45,598 bases of DNA, from NCBI RefSeq assembly GCF_009707865.1, contig NZ_WMBA01000062.1, positions 1 to 45,598 of the forward strand, given 5' to 3'. The notes under the pieces are model-generated. The model had not been told where the DNA came from and searched no databases. It was given only the letters and a program-made list of their open reading frames with translations. The translations under genes and the position numbers were made by a program. This document shows, in pieces, positions 1 through 6,943 of the stretch; position 1 is the first letter of the stretch, and the number at the start of each line of letters is the position of its first letter. Source of the DNA: Amycolatopsis pithecellobii (GTDB taxonomy: Bacteria > Actinomycetota > Actinomycetes > Mycobacteriales > Pseudonocardiaceae).

Positions 1-192
1 CGCGGGTTTCGGAACCTGCGCCCACAGGCCGGCTGTCCAGCCAGTGCACCGAAACCCTCCCGACCCGGCCCCGGCCGACCAGCCGGACGCCGCAACCTGC
101 AACCCGCCGACCGCCACGACGTGCACATCGTCACCGCGACCACGACCACGAAAGCCAAACCGGTCACCCCCCGACCACGCCGAACAGGTTAA
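1..192 (+). CDS. possible 3' end of a truncated gene
   Basis: Frame 1 is open from the window edge to a TAA at 190-192 (63 residues). The last stretch (HDVHIVTATTTTKAKP) looks more protein-like than the other frames, but the middle is Pro/Arg-rich and could be chance reading through GC-rich DNA. No family is recognised. An overlapping frame starting at ATG 44 is equally weak. If real, the gene lies mostly outside the window to the left and ends shortly before the small GntR gene on the other strand. The sequence to the left of the window would decide. Confidence 0.2.
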   Translation, partial: RGFRNLRPQAGCPASAPKPSRPGPGRPAGRRNLQPADRHDVHIVTATTTTKAKPVTPRPRRTG

Positions 193-200
193 AACTCAAG

Positions 201-470
201 CTAGGCCGCACTCCATAAGCAGATGGGCGGCTCGCGATCCCGTTGTGCGACGTAGGTTCCCTTCGATTTCACGGTGACCACCAAACCGCGCTGGCGAAGG
301 AGCCGCGTCGCGTGGCGGGCGGTGCCGAGCGAGACACCGTACTTGCGGGCGAGCTGCCCTTCGGCGGGGAGCGGCGTGTTCGGGGACAGCTCGCCCGATT
401 CGATCTGGGCGGCGAGCAGCTTGGCCAGCGCCTCGTAGAGATAACCGGGGGCTTCGCGATCAATTTCCAT
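201..470 (-). CDS. small GntR-family winged-helix regulator
   Basis: An 89-residue protein made of a GntR winged helix only, without an effector domain. The GntR signature is visible (LYEALAKLLAAQIESGELSP, then LPAEGQLARKYGVSLGTARH) with a wing ending in KSKGTYVA. The frame could start earlier at 530, but the ATG at 470 begins the family fold and has a -10 element TACTTT (478-483) 7 nt upstream, which suggests a leaderless mRNA. Free-standing small GntR proteins of this kind are frequent in actinomycetes and some control integrative elements, but nothing else mobile is seen here. It diverges from an XRE gene across about 66 bp. The target is unknown. Confidence 0.8.
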   Translation of the reverse strand: MEIDREAPGYLYEALAKLLAAQIESGELSPNTPLPAEGQLARKYGVSLGTARHATRLLRQRGLVVTVKSKGTYVAQRDREPPICLWSAA

Positions 471-477
471 AGGACAA

Positions 478-483
478 AAAGTA
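478..483 (-). promoter_or_regulatory. -10 element (TACTTT) of small GntR gene
   Basis: TACTTT on the minus strand ends 7 nt before the ATG at 470, consistent with transcription starting at the start codon. Confidence 0.4.
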
Positions 484-521
484 TCACGAAGAGAACAATC
501 TGTCGCGCCGGACACGAGGGT

Positions 522-527
522 TAAGCT
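522..527 (+). promoter_or_regulatory. -10 element (TAAGCT) of XRE gene
   Basis: TAAGCT ends 9 nt before the ATG at 537. A GAGGG at 517-521 lies too far (15 nt) to be a good ribosome binding site, so a leaderless or near-leaderless start is more likely. Confidence 0.35.
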
Positions 528-536
528 CATGATCTG

Positions 537-824
537 ATGAGCGACGAGGAAGTGGGAGACGACGGGCTCGATTCGCGGTTGCGCGCGCTCGCGAGCCGGA
601 TTCGGAAGATCCGCCGCGACCAGGACCTGAGCCAGGAAGACCTGGCCGACCGCGCGGGCGTGTCACGCTCGGTCGTCGCGGAGCTCGAGCGGTCCCGGCT
701 CGATCAGCCGAAGCGCAAGGAAGACCCGCAGAAGCGGCCACCGCGCAACATCACGCTCGACAGCCTTTTCCGGATCGCCGACGCACTCGGCACGCATCCG
801 GCGGACCTGCTCGACGATCGCTGA
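537..824 (+). CDS. XRE-family helix-turn-helix regulator
   Basis: A 95-residue DNA-binding protein with one Cro/C1-type HTH over roughly residues 16-90. Helix 1-3 signature residues are visible (RIRKIRRDQDLSQEDLADRA followed by GVSRSVVAELER), and the C-terminal part (LDSLFRIADALGTHPADLL) is the usual last helix of the domain. A charged insert (QPKRKEDPQKRPPRN) sits between helices 4 and 5. No effector domain is present. It diverges from the small GntR gene and converges with the PPOX gene downstream. The regulated target is unknown. Confidence 0.85.
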   Translation: MSDEEVGDDGLDSRLRALASRIRKIRRDQDLSQEDLADRAGVSRSVVAELERSRLDQPKRKEDPQKRPPRNITLDSLFRIADALGTHPADLLDDR

Positions 825-855
825 GGCGACACGCCTCCCCCGGTGAAGGCCTCAG
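823..855. terminator. hairpin between convergent genes
   Basis: GAGGCG/CGCCTC (823-828/832-837) forms a 6-bp stem with a 3-nt loop. An alternative 7-bp pairing is CTGAGGC (821-827) with GCCTCAG (849-855). The structure lies at the facing stop codons of the XRE and PPOX genes. There is no T-tract, so termination is only suggested. Confidence 0.3.
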
Positions 856-1277
856 AAGCCGCGCACTCGCTCGACCTCGATCCGCACCGCGATCGGGTAA
901 GCCTCGCCGAATGACGTCACATCGCCGGCGATCCGCTTCATCGCTTCGCCGTATTTCGCCACATACTCCGGAACTTCCTGTGGCTTCGGGTGATTCTCGA
1001 TCCGCTTCGCCATCCCCGTGAACACGACGACGGACCCGCCACCCTTGTCGCTGTTGAAGTGCAGCGACACCTGCGGTCGTTGCTCGATATGGGACAACCG
1101 CTTGGCGTTGGGCCGGTTGAAAACCAGCAGCGCACCGTCCTGCCAGAGGAACCAGACGGGATTCGGCTGGGGAGTGCCGTCCGCGCCCACGGTGGCGAAC
1201 CAGATGATCATCTCGCTGTCGAGCCGGGCCCGCACCTGGGCACCGAACGGAGTTCCCGGATCAGGAAGCGCAGTCAT
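852..1277 (-). CDS. PPOX-class (pyridoxamine phosphate oxidase fold) flavin/F420-dependent oxidoreductase
   Basis: A 141-residue split-barrel protein. The N-terminal half shows the pattern of the actinobacterial PPOX subfamily: FATVGADGTPQPNPVWFLW, then a strand giving VFNRPNAKRLSHI for cofactor phosphate contact. Family members bind FMN or the deazaflavin F420; the sequence alone does not decide which. Length is typical. Start: ATG at 1277 with TAGCCT exactly 6 nt upstream (1284-1289), so the mRNA is probably leaderless. It is a single-gene unit, and its substrate cannot be inferred from the neighbours. Confidence 0.88.
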   Translation of the reverse strand: MTALPDPGTPFGAQVRARLDSEMIIWFATVGADGTPQPNPVWFLWQDGALLVFNRPNAKRLSHIEQRPQVSLHFNSDKGGGSVVVFTGMAKRIENHPKPQEVPEYVAKYGEAMKRIAGDVTSFGEAYPIAVRIEVERVRGF

Positions 1278-1283
1278 ATGTCC

Positions 1284-1289
1284 AGGCTA
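1284..1289 (-). promoter_or_regulatory. -10 element (TAGCCT) of PPOX gene
   Basis: TAGCCT on the minus strand, 6 nt before the ATG at 1277: the leaderless arrangement repeated throughout this window. Confidence 0.5.
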
Positions 1290-1364
1290 GCCACCGACCG
1301 CAACCCGTTGTGGTCACACTCACTCCGCTCACCCCTGCCCGAGCGTCCGTGATAGTCATGCCTG

Positions 1365-2081
1365 ATGCGCCTGCTGTTGCTGTCAAACTCGACCGCCCCG
1401 GGCAGGCGGTATCTCGAACACGCCGCGGATGCGCTGACGGACCTGCTCACCGGAGTCCGGCGAGTGCTGTTCGTGCCGTTCGCGCTCGCCGATCACGGCG
1501 GCTACACCGCGCACGTCGCGGCCGCGCTCGAACCGTACGGGGTCGAAGTGCTCGGCGCACATCAGGACGATCCGATCAAGCTGTTCAATTCCGCGCAGGC
1601 GGTGTTCGTGGGCGGTGGCAACACTTTCCGCCTGCTGCGCGAGCTCTACGCACGCGAACTGCTGGCCCCGATCCGGGACCGGGTCACGCACGGGACCGTC
1701 TACATTGGATCGAGTGCGGGCACGAACGTCGCCTGCCCCTCGATCCGGACGACCAACGATATGCCGATCGTCCAGCCGACGACGTTCGAAGCGACCGGAT
1801 TGGTGCCGTTCCAGATCAACCCGCACTACCTCGACCCGGTCGACGGCGACACGCATATGGGCGAGACTCGCGAGGAACGGATCGAAGAGTTTCTCGAGGA
1901 GAACGACGTGCCCGTACTCGGCATGCGGGAAGGCACCTGGCTGCGCCGGGAGGATGCCACGCTCACCCTCGGCGGTGACGCCGCCGGCGCACGCCTGTTC
2001 CGGCGTGGCGCCAAGCCCGAAGAAATCAGCTCCGGCACCGATCTCAGCGCGCTGCTCGAAACCATGGGCCGCTACCGGTGA
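1365..2081 (+). CDS. pepE: peptidase E (alpha-aspartyl dipeptidase, family S51)
   Basis: A 238-residue cytoplasmic serine peptidase that by family hydrolyses dipeptides with N-terminal aspartate. The nucleophile elbow GSSAG puts the catalytic Ser at 117. D132 (in NDMPIV) and H154 (in NPHYLD) fall where the known triad of Salmonella peptidase E lies (Ser120, Asp135, His157). The upstream GGGNTF turn, another family hallmark, is present. Length is normal. No Shine-Dalgarno precedes the ATG; GATAGT lies 8 nt upstream. The stop overlaps the start of the DUF1015 gene by 4 nt, so the two are probably translated together. Confidence 0.92.
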   Translation: MRLLLLSNSTAPGRRYLEHAADALTDLLTGVRRVLFVPFALADHGGYTAHVAAALEPYGVEVLGAHQDDPIKLFNSAQAVFVGGGNTFRLLRELYARELLAPIRDRVTHGTVYIGSSAGTNVACPSIRTTNDMPIVQPTTFEATGLVPFQINPHYLDPVDGDTHMGETREERIEEFLEENDVPVLGMREGTWLRREDATLTLGGDAAGARLFRRGAKPEEISSGTDLSALLETMGRYR

Positions 2082-3187
2082 CCGGTTGGGCGCATGCGCT
2101 CGAGACCGCTTGGGTGGTCAACGACCCGATGTCCCGTCCGGACGTGGACCGGTTCGGCGAGCCGGCGGAGATCACGGCCGCCCTGGCACGGGCGTCGGGC
2201 CCCAGTCTGCTGGCCGTGCAGCATCCGCACCGCACACCCGGGGCAGGCGGCCGGTCCCTCACCGAGATGCTTCCCGACGCGCGACACATGCTGGACCGGC
2301 TCCTTTCCACGTCCTACCGCCAGGTGTCTGACGTGGTCGCGGTCTACGAAGTGGCGGGGCGGGCGATCGGCGTGCTGTGCCTGATCGACCCGGCCGCGGT
2401 CGGCGATCAGGTACGGCATAGCGAGCAGGTCTACCCGGACCTCGTGCGCGAGCACGCGGCCAGGCTGACCGGGCTCGGCCGCGCGACCAGCGCCGCCATG
2501 CTGGTGCCGGCCGGCGTTGGTGACCAGCTGAGCGCCGCCGCCACCGAAGCCGTTGCGGGACGCCCCACCTCTGTGTCCACTGTGGATGGTCACCGGCTCT
2601 GGCTGATCGGCCCGGGCACGGCGCAGGACGAACTGCTTGCCGTCGTGCGAAAGCGGCCGTTGCTGGTCGCCGACGGCAACCACCGGGTCGCTGCCGCGAG
2701 GGCCGCCGGAGTGGACCTGCTGGCGCTCGTCACCGCCGGCCCGCAGCTGCACATCGGCGCCATTCACCGGTCGATTGCCGGCACCGGTTTGACCATGGGC
2801 GACCTCACGGCCGCCTGGCGTCGGGCCGGACTCACCGTGCATGAGGTGGACAACCCGGAGCCGCCGAAAGATCCGGGCACGGTGACCGTTCCCGGCGGCC
2901 TCGTGGTCGAACTGCCCGAGCCGGACGGCCCGCTGCCCTGGTTCGACCACGGGATCGTCGAAGACCTGCTGCTGGCGGATGCGCTCGGCCTCGACCCGGA
3001 GGGCCCGCACGTCCGGGTCCTGCCCGAGGGTCACGACCCTGGTCCGGACGTTGACGCGATCGTGCAACTGGCCCCGGTGCCGCTCGCCGATGTGCTGGCG
3101 GTGCACGAGCAGCGGCGGCTGATGCCACGCAAGAGCACCTACTTCACACCCAAACCCCGCAGTGGTCTACTGATCGCCCAGGTTTGA
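2078..3187 (+). CDS. DUF1015 family protein
   Basis: A 369-residue member of DUF1015 (SerC-linked family), function not established. The two best conserved blocks are present: VADGNHRVAAARAAG (about residue 195) and, at the C-terminus, MPRKSTYFTPKPRSGLLI. The protein is a little shorter than many relatives (about 400 residues), with a reduced N-terminus. The GTG start overlaps the pepE stop (GTGA), suggesting coupling. Its last 21 bp overlap the end of the convergent DUF2127 gene. Relatives often sit near hydroxyacid dehydrogenase genes; here the partner is a peptidase. Confidence 0.88.
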   Translation: MTGWAHALETAWVVNDPMSRPDVDRFGEPAEITAALARASGPSLLAVQHPHRTPGAGGRSLTEMLPDARHMLDRLLSTSYRQVSDVVAVYEVAGRAIGVLCLIDPAAVGDQVRHSEQVYPDLVREHAARLTGLGRATSAAMLVPAGVGDQLSAAATEAVAGRPTSVSTVDGHRLWLIGPGTAQDELLAVVRKRPLLVADGNHRVAAARAAGVDLLALVTAGPQLHIGAIHRSIAGTGLTMGDLTAAWRRAGLTVHEVDNPEPPKDPGTVTVPGGLVVELPEPDGPLPWFDHGIVEDLLLADALGLDPEGPHVRVLPEGHDPGPDVDAIVQLAPVPLADVLAVHEQRRLMPRKSTYFTPKPRSGLLIAQV

Positions 3188-4021
3188 CCCCGGCAGGACC
3201 CTGGCCAGCGCGGGCCAGCCGGTGTCGAGCGCCCGTTCGCGTGCCTCGGCGCGACCGCCACCGCGGATGCCGAACAGCCGCTTCGCGAACAGCAGGTAGA
3301 TGACGACCGCGAGGTTGATCAGCAGGGTGACGATCTTGAGTGCGCTCACCCGGATCGACAGCTCGTAGATCTCGGGCACCAGCAGCACCGTGGTCGCGAC
3401 GAAGGTCAGGTACTCCGCCCAGCGCTTCGCCAGCCACAGTCCGACCGCTTCCACTCCCTCCAGTATCGCGTACCCCGCGACCACCGCGCCGACCAGCCAT
3501 AACGTGGAGGGACGGGCGTTGAGGGCCTTCGTCACCTCGTCGAGCAGGCCGGTGCCGGTGCGGCCGGTGCGCCCACCGAGCGCGCCCTGCAGCGCGTCGA
3601 CGAAACGGTAGAACGGGCCACTCAGCGTCTGCCGCTCGTGCACGAAGGCGAAGATCGCGACGGCCAGCACCCCGAGCACCGCGAAATGCAGGATCCGGTC
3701 GAGCGCGATGAGCCGCAGGACATAGCGGTCGCGCAGTGGCTTGCCGCGCAACGGCACGTCGACCTCGTCCGGGCCCGGCACGTGCTCGCGGCCGGGTTTG
3801 TCCGGCGGCGGCAACGGGATCCAGCCGTCACAGCGCAGGCACCGGTGCCAGCGCAGGCCACCCCCTTCGCGCACGACCATCGCGTCCTCGGGCCGGATCC
3901 GCGCGGCGTCCTGGCCGACGAGGTGGTGCCCGCCGCGGGCGCAGCCCAGCAACTCGTAGTGCAGCCGGCCACGCCGAGGCCCGGCGCCGGGCGGCGCAAG
4001 GAGCTCTTCTTCGCTGCTCAC
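3167..4021 (-). CDS. DUF2127 family membrane protein
   Basis: A 284-residue integral membrane protein of unknown function. The first 95 residues are soluble and contain a Cys/His cluster (ELLGCARGGHH near residue 25, WHRCLRCDGW near 60) that could bind a metal. Hydrophobic segments follow at about residues 108-127 (HFAVLGVLAVAIFAFV), 170-190 (TLWLVGAVVAGYAILEGVEA), 200-215 and 225-245, as in DUF2127. The GTG start at 4021 has TAATCT 6 nt upstream (4028-4033), so it is probably leaderless. The 3' end overlaps the convergent DUF1015 gene by 21 bp. Confidence 0.85.
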   Translation of the reverse strand: MSSEEELLAPPGAGPRRGRLHYELLGCARGGHHLVGQDAARIRPEDAMVVREGGGLRWHRCLRCDGWIPLPPPDKPGREHVPGPDEVDVPLRGKPLRDRYVLRLIALDRILHFAVLGVLAVAIFAFVHERQTLSGPFYRFVDALQGALGGRTGRTGTGLLDEVTKALNARPSTLWLVGAVVAGYAILEGVEAVGLWLAKRWAEYLTFVATTVLLVPEIYELSIRVSALKIVTLLINLAVVIYLLFAKRLFGIRGGGRAEARERALDTGWPALARVLPGSNLGDQ

Positions 4022-4027
4022 CGTCGC

Positions 4028-4033
4028 AGATTA
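4028..4033 (-). promoter_or_regulatory. -10 element (TAATCT) of DUF2127 gene
   Basis: TAATCT, 6 nt before the GTG at 4021, on the minus strand. Close to the TATAAT consensus. Confidence 0.5.
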
Positions 4034-4120
4034 GGACAAGGCGCTCGTCGCCGAGGCGGTGGGCCAAATTAATTCTGCAAATTGCAACGCGATGAGGTTT
4101 CGATAGGCGAATCGAGAGTT

Positions 4121-4129
4121 TGCTACATT
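4121..4129 (+). promoter_or_regulatory. extended -10 promoter (TGCTACATT)
   Basis: TGCTACATT combines a TGN extension with TACATT inside an unusually AT-rich 170-bp gap (4022-4194). It points at the small Cys-rich gene and would give a leader of about 65-70 nt. No convincing -35 is seen. Confidence 0.4.
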
Positions 4130-4203
4130 CCGGTGACGACTATCGGCTCCGTCACCCCGGAGCCCCTATGCTGCAGGTAGCCGAGTAAAACCGGATGGTA
4201 ATC

Positions 4204-4431
4204 ATGGCACCTCGCACTGATTTCGGCCCCGGAGACACGTGTTTCGCGTGTCTGGTCCCCCGTGAACAGACACCTGTGCACGAAGAATGGTGTCTCGACA
4301 TGTACAACAGGCCGCTTTGCGGCCAGTGTGCCCGAGACGAATGGATTATTCACGAGCCTTGGGCCGAGGATTTCCCCGACGTGGAATTCCTGTCGAGGCG
4401 CAGCAAAGAATTCACGCATATCCTGCCCTGA
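4204..4431 (+). CDS. small Cys-rich hypothetical protein
   Basis: A 75-residue acidic protein, family not recognised. Cysteines are arranged as CFAC, a single WC, then LCGQC (all within residues 10-45), which resembles a small zinc-binding knuckle, although no database call is possible here. The tail is acidic and ends in SRRSKEFTHILP. Two in-frame ATGs exist. The second (4204) is preferred because GGATGG (4193-4198) lies 5 nt upstream, whereas the first (4195) has no ribosome binding site. Codon third positions are less G/C-biased than in the neighbours and the promoter is AT-rich, which hints at a recently acquired or lineage-specific gene. Confidence 0.65.
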   Translation: MAPRTDFGPGDTCFACLVPREQTPVHEEWCLDMYNRPLCGQCARDEWIIHEPWAEDFPDVEFLSRRSKEFTHILP

Positions 4432-4463
4432 CGTGCCAGCCTGCCGCAGTCGGCCGTGGTCCC

Positions 4464-4473
4464 GCGGTATACC
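4464..4473. promoter_or_regulatory. palindrome upstream of the PaaX regulator
   Basis: CGGTATACCG is a perfect 10-bp palindrome 40 bp before the PaaX start. It may be a -10-proximal operator for autoregulation; this is position-based inference only. Confidence 0.3.
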
Positions 4474-4513
4474 GTGGATGAACTGACCCCGCCGGCGAGG
4501 GAGGTGACGGCTG

Positions 4514-5371
4514 ATGGGGGATGCCGCTGCGCGTCCCAGGATGAGCAGGCGACGCGAAGTCAGCCATACCAGCGCCCGCTCGCTGCTCACGACCCTGCTC
4601 GGCGAATTCGTGCTTCCCCGCGGGCGCCCGGTGTGGACCTCGACGCTCGTCGACGTGCTCGCCGTATTCGGTGTCGAGGAGAAGTCGGCGAGGCAGGCAC
4701 TCGCGCGCACCGCTGCCGAAGGCTGGCTGGTGTCCGAACGCGTCGGCAGGCGCGTGCGGTGGTCGCTCACCGCACCGGGCCGCAGGCTGCTGACCGAAGG
4801 CGCGGCGCGCATCTACGGTTTCGGCAGAGACCGCAACGCCTGGGACGGCCGGTGGCTGATGCTGCTGGTGTCGGTGCCCGAAACCAAGCGGGATCTGCGG
4901 CACAGCCTGCGCACCCGGTTGACATGGGCGGGTTTCGGCTCGCCGACACCCGGGGTGTGGATCAGCGCCGACGCCGGCAGGCAGGACGAGGCCGCGAGCA
5001 TCGTGCGGGAACTCGGCCTCGACCGCGAGGCGATGTCATTCGTGGCTTCGTACGGCCAGATCGGCGACCAGGACGCCATGGTCTCGCGGGCCTGGGATCT
5101 GACCGCACTCGAAGAACGGTACGAGGGATTCATCGACGAGTTCACCGGCTTGCAGCCGGCGACCGGCGACGAGGCGCTGCACGCCCAGACGCGGCTGGTC
5201 CACGAATGGCGCCGCTTCCCGTTCCTCGACCCGCAACTGCCGGTCAGCCTGCTGCCGGCGAACTGGAGCGGTGTCCAGGCAGCCGAGTTGTTCCACCGCA
5301 AGCACGTCGAATGGCGTGTGCTCGCGCAAGAACACTGGGATCTTTTGACTACCGAAGAGGAAGCGGCCTGA
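4514..5371 (+). CDS. PaaX-family transcriptional regulator
   Basis: A 285-residue regulator of the PaaX family, whose best studied member represses phenylacetate catabolism by sensing phenylacetyl-CoA. The N-terminal winged helix spans about residues 18-90 (SARSLLTTLLGEFVLP ... SARQALARTAAEGWL), followed by the central PaaX domain (WDGRWLMLLVSVPE). The C-terminal helical part ends with the typical SLLPANW and YxxKHxEW-like region. ATG 4514 has GGGAGG 9 nt upstream; ATG 4541 is an alternative. No phenylacetate (paa) genes are in the window, so the target is probably different, perhaps the hydrolase 21 bp downstream. That gene seems to have its own promoter. Confidence 0.85.
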   Translation: MGDAAARPRMSRRREVSHTSARSLLTTLLGEFVLPRGRPVWTSTLVDVLAVFGVEEKSARQALARTAAEGWLVSERVGRRVRWSLTAPGRRLLTEGAARIYGFGRDRNAWDGRWLMLLVSVPETKRDLRHSLRTRLTWAGFGSPTPGVWISADAGRQDEAASIVRELGLDREAMSFVASYGQIGDQDAMVSRAWDLTALEERYEGFIDEFTGLQPATGDEALHAQTRLVHEWRRFPFLDPQLPVSLLPANWSGVQAAELFHRKHVEWRVLAQEHWDLLTTEEEAA

Positions 5372-5379
5372 CTTCCCGT

Positions 5380-5385
5380 TAGAGT
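5380..5385 (+). promoter_or_regulatory. -10 element (TAGAGT) of alpha/beta hydrolase
   Basis: TAGAGT lies 7 nt before the ATG at 5393, inside the 21-bp gap after the PaaX gene. It suggests an independent leaderless start. Confidence 0.4.
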
Positions 5386-5392
5386 TCCGGCC

Positions 5393-6223
5393 ATGACCGA
5401 GCATCTGAGCATTGCCACCCCGGCCGGGTCCTTTGACGCTATCGCCGCCGGGCCGGCTGACGGGCGGCCCGTCCTGCTGCTACACGGCTTCCCGGAGGCG
5501 GCGATTGCTTGGGACTACACGGTGGCGGTGCTCGGTGACCGTGGTTTCCGCGCGGTGGCACCGGATCAGCGTGGCTACTCGCCGGGCGTGCGGCCGGAGA
5601 ACGCCGCGGAGTACGGCATCAGCGAACTCGTCGGTGACGTGGTGGCGATTGCCGACGAACTCGGCTGGAGCAAGTTCGATCTCGTCGGGCACGACTGGGG
5701 CGGCGTGGTCGCGTGGTGGACGGCGAACGAGCACCCCGCCCGGCTGCGGACGCTGAGCGTCGTCTCCACGCCGCACCCCGGCGCCCTCGGCGAGGCCTTG
5801 CATGCCGACGAGGACCAGCAGTTGCGCTCGCAGTACCTGCAGGCCTGGCGTGCTCACGGCACGGAACGCCAGATGCTCGCCGAGAACGGCGCGGCACTGC
5901 GCCGGATGTTCGACAGGCATGTGGGCCCGAGCCGGGTCGACGAGTACATCCAGCGCCTGTCCGAGCCGGGTGCGCTCACCGCCGCGCTCAACTGGTATCG
6001 CGCGTCGCGGCCCGCCGGCCAGATCGGCAAGATCGAGGTGCCGACGCTGTACGTGTGGAGCACCGAGGACGTCGCGTTCGGGTCCACCGCCGCCACCGGC
6101 ACCGAGCGGTGGGTCACCGGCGCGTACTCGTTCCAGATGCTCGAAGACGTCAGCCACTGGGTGCCCGAGGAGGTGCCGGAGGTGCTCACCGGGATGCTCC
6201 TGGAACACCTTTCCGGCAGGTGA
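5393..6223 (+). CDS. alpha/beta hydrolase, epoxide-hydrolase type
   Basis: A 276-residue alpha/beta hydrolase with the pattern of soluble epoxide hydrolases. HGFPE (31-35) supplies the oxyanion hole. DQRGYSPG follows, and the nucleophile elbow GHDWGG gives Asp101 rather than Ser. The acid is probably E225 or D226 (STEDVAFG) and the base H255 (VSHWVPEE). An aspartate nucleophile in GHDWGG is shared by epoxide hydrolases and haloalkane dehalogenases; the HGFPE and DQRGYS motifs favour epoxide hydrolase. It follows the PaaX-type regulator by 21 bp and converges with DUF2795, with 1 nt between the stops. The substrate is unknown. Confidence 0.87.
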   Translation: MTEHLSIATPAGSFDAIAAGPADGRPVLLLHGFPEAAIAWDYTVAVLGDRGFRAVAPDQRGYSPGVRPENAAEYGISELVGDVVAIADELGWSKFDLVGHDWGGVVAWWTANEHPARLRTLSVVSTPHPGALGEALHADEDQQLRSQYLQAWRAHGTERQMLAENGAALRRMFDRHVGPSRVDEYIQRLSEPGALTAALNWYRASRPAGQIGKIEVPTLYVWSTEDVAFGSTAATGTERWVTGAYSFQMLEDVSHWVPEEVPEVLTGMLLEHLSGR

Positions 6224-6224
6224 A

Positions 6225-6419
6225 TCAGGTACCCGAGAACTCCTGGCTCACCGCATTCGGCCCGTCGTAGGTACGGTCGGGGATTTGCTCGAGGTGTTCG
6301 AGGGTCTCCTGGTCTGCACCCTTCGATTTCGCGTGCTCCACGAGGTCGTCGCGGCTTGCCGGATAGTCGACGCCGGCAAGGAACTTCTGCATCTGAATCG
6401 GATTCGGGTTACCGGCCAT
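6225..6419 (-). CDS. DUF2795 family small protein
   Basis: A 64-residue protein matching DUF2795: IQMQKFLAGVDYPASRDDLVEHA followed by a KGADQETLEHLEQIPD segment and a short tail. This is a common small actinobacterial helical domain of unknown function. The start was chosen at ATG 6419 because GAGGAAGG lies 8 nt upstream. An in-frame ATG six codons earlier overlaps that Shine-Dalgarno and is unlikely. It is one of the few single genes here with a strong ribosome binding site. Confidence 0.85.
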   Translation of the reverse strand: MAGNPNPIQMQKFLAGVDYPASRDDLVEHAKSKGADQETLEHLEQIPDRTYDGPNAVSQEFSGT

Positions 6420-6508
6420 GCTGTGCGCCTTCCTCACTCACGGCCCGGCATACCCATGCCCATCCCGGCCATTCGCGCAGCGCGCCCGAAATTGTCGGTG
6501 GGTCGCGC

Positions 6509-6514
6509 TAGCGT
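6509..6514 (+). promoter_or_regulatory. -10 element (TAGCGT) of VOC gene
   Basis: TAGCGT lies exactly 6 nt before the ATG at 6521; leaderless arrangement. Confidence 0.5.
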
Positions 6515-6520
6515 CGCGGC

Positions 6521-6940
6521 ATGGCATACGACTTTCAAGTCACTGTGGACAGTGCCGGCCCGCACAAGCTGGCCGATTGGTGGGCCGACGCCCTCGGCTG
6601 GGACGTCGAGCCGAGCAACGAGGAGTTCATCCGGCGCATGGTCGCCGAAGGGCATGCGCGCGAGGAGGACACCACGACATATCGCGGAGCCCTCGTGTGG
6701 AAGGTGGGCGCGGCGATCCGGCATCCGGAGTCCGGGCGGCGGGTGCTGTTCCAGCTGGTACCCGAGCCGAAGAAGGTCAAGAACCGCGTGCACCTGGACA
6801 TCGCGGTCGGCGAGGCGCGTGAGGCGGAGGTCGAGCGGCTCACCGGGCTGGGCGCGACTGTGCTGCATCGCGGGCAGCAGGGGCCGTACACCTGGGTCAC
6901 GATGGCCGACCCGGAGGGGAACGAACTGTGTCTGCAGTGA
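6521..6940 (+). CDS. VOC (glyoxalase-like) family protein
   Basis: A 139-residue protein of the vicinal-oxygen-chelate fold, closest to the actinobacterial glyoxalase-like group. It opens with FQVTVDSAGPHKLADWWADALGW and closes with TMADPEGNELCLQ, the usual end of the second beta-alpha-beta-beta-beta unit. In the middle is RVHLDIAVGE. Possible metal ligands are the His of VHLD and the Glu of GNELC. Such proteins range from enzymes to resistance or binding proteins, so no substrate is assigned. The stop is 3 nt from that of the convergent ThDP enzyme. Confidence 0.85.
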   Translation: MAYDFQVTVDSAGPHKLADWWADALGWDVEPSNEEFIRRMVAEGHAREEDTTTYRGALVWKVGAAIRHPESGRRVLFQLVPEPKKVKNRVHLDIAVGEAREAEVERLTGLGATVLHRGQQGPYTWVTMADPEGNELCLQ

Positions 6941-6943
6941 ACC

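Noticed and set aside
44..277. 77-residue Pro/Arg-rich frame near the left edge
   Set aside because: It overlaps the antisense GntR gene, has no ribosome binding site and looks like random GC-rich coding.
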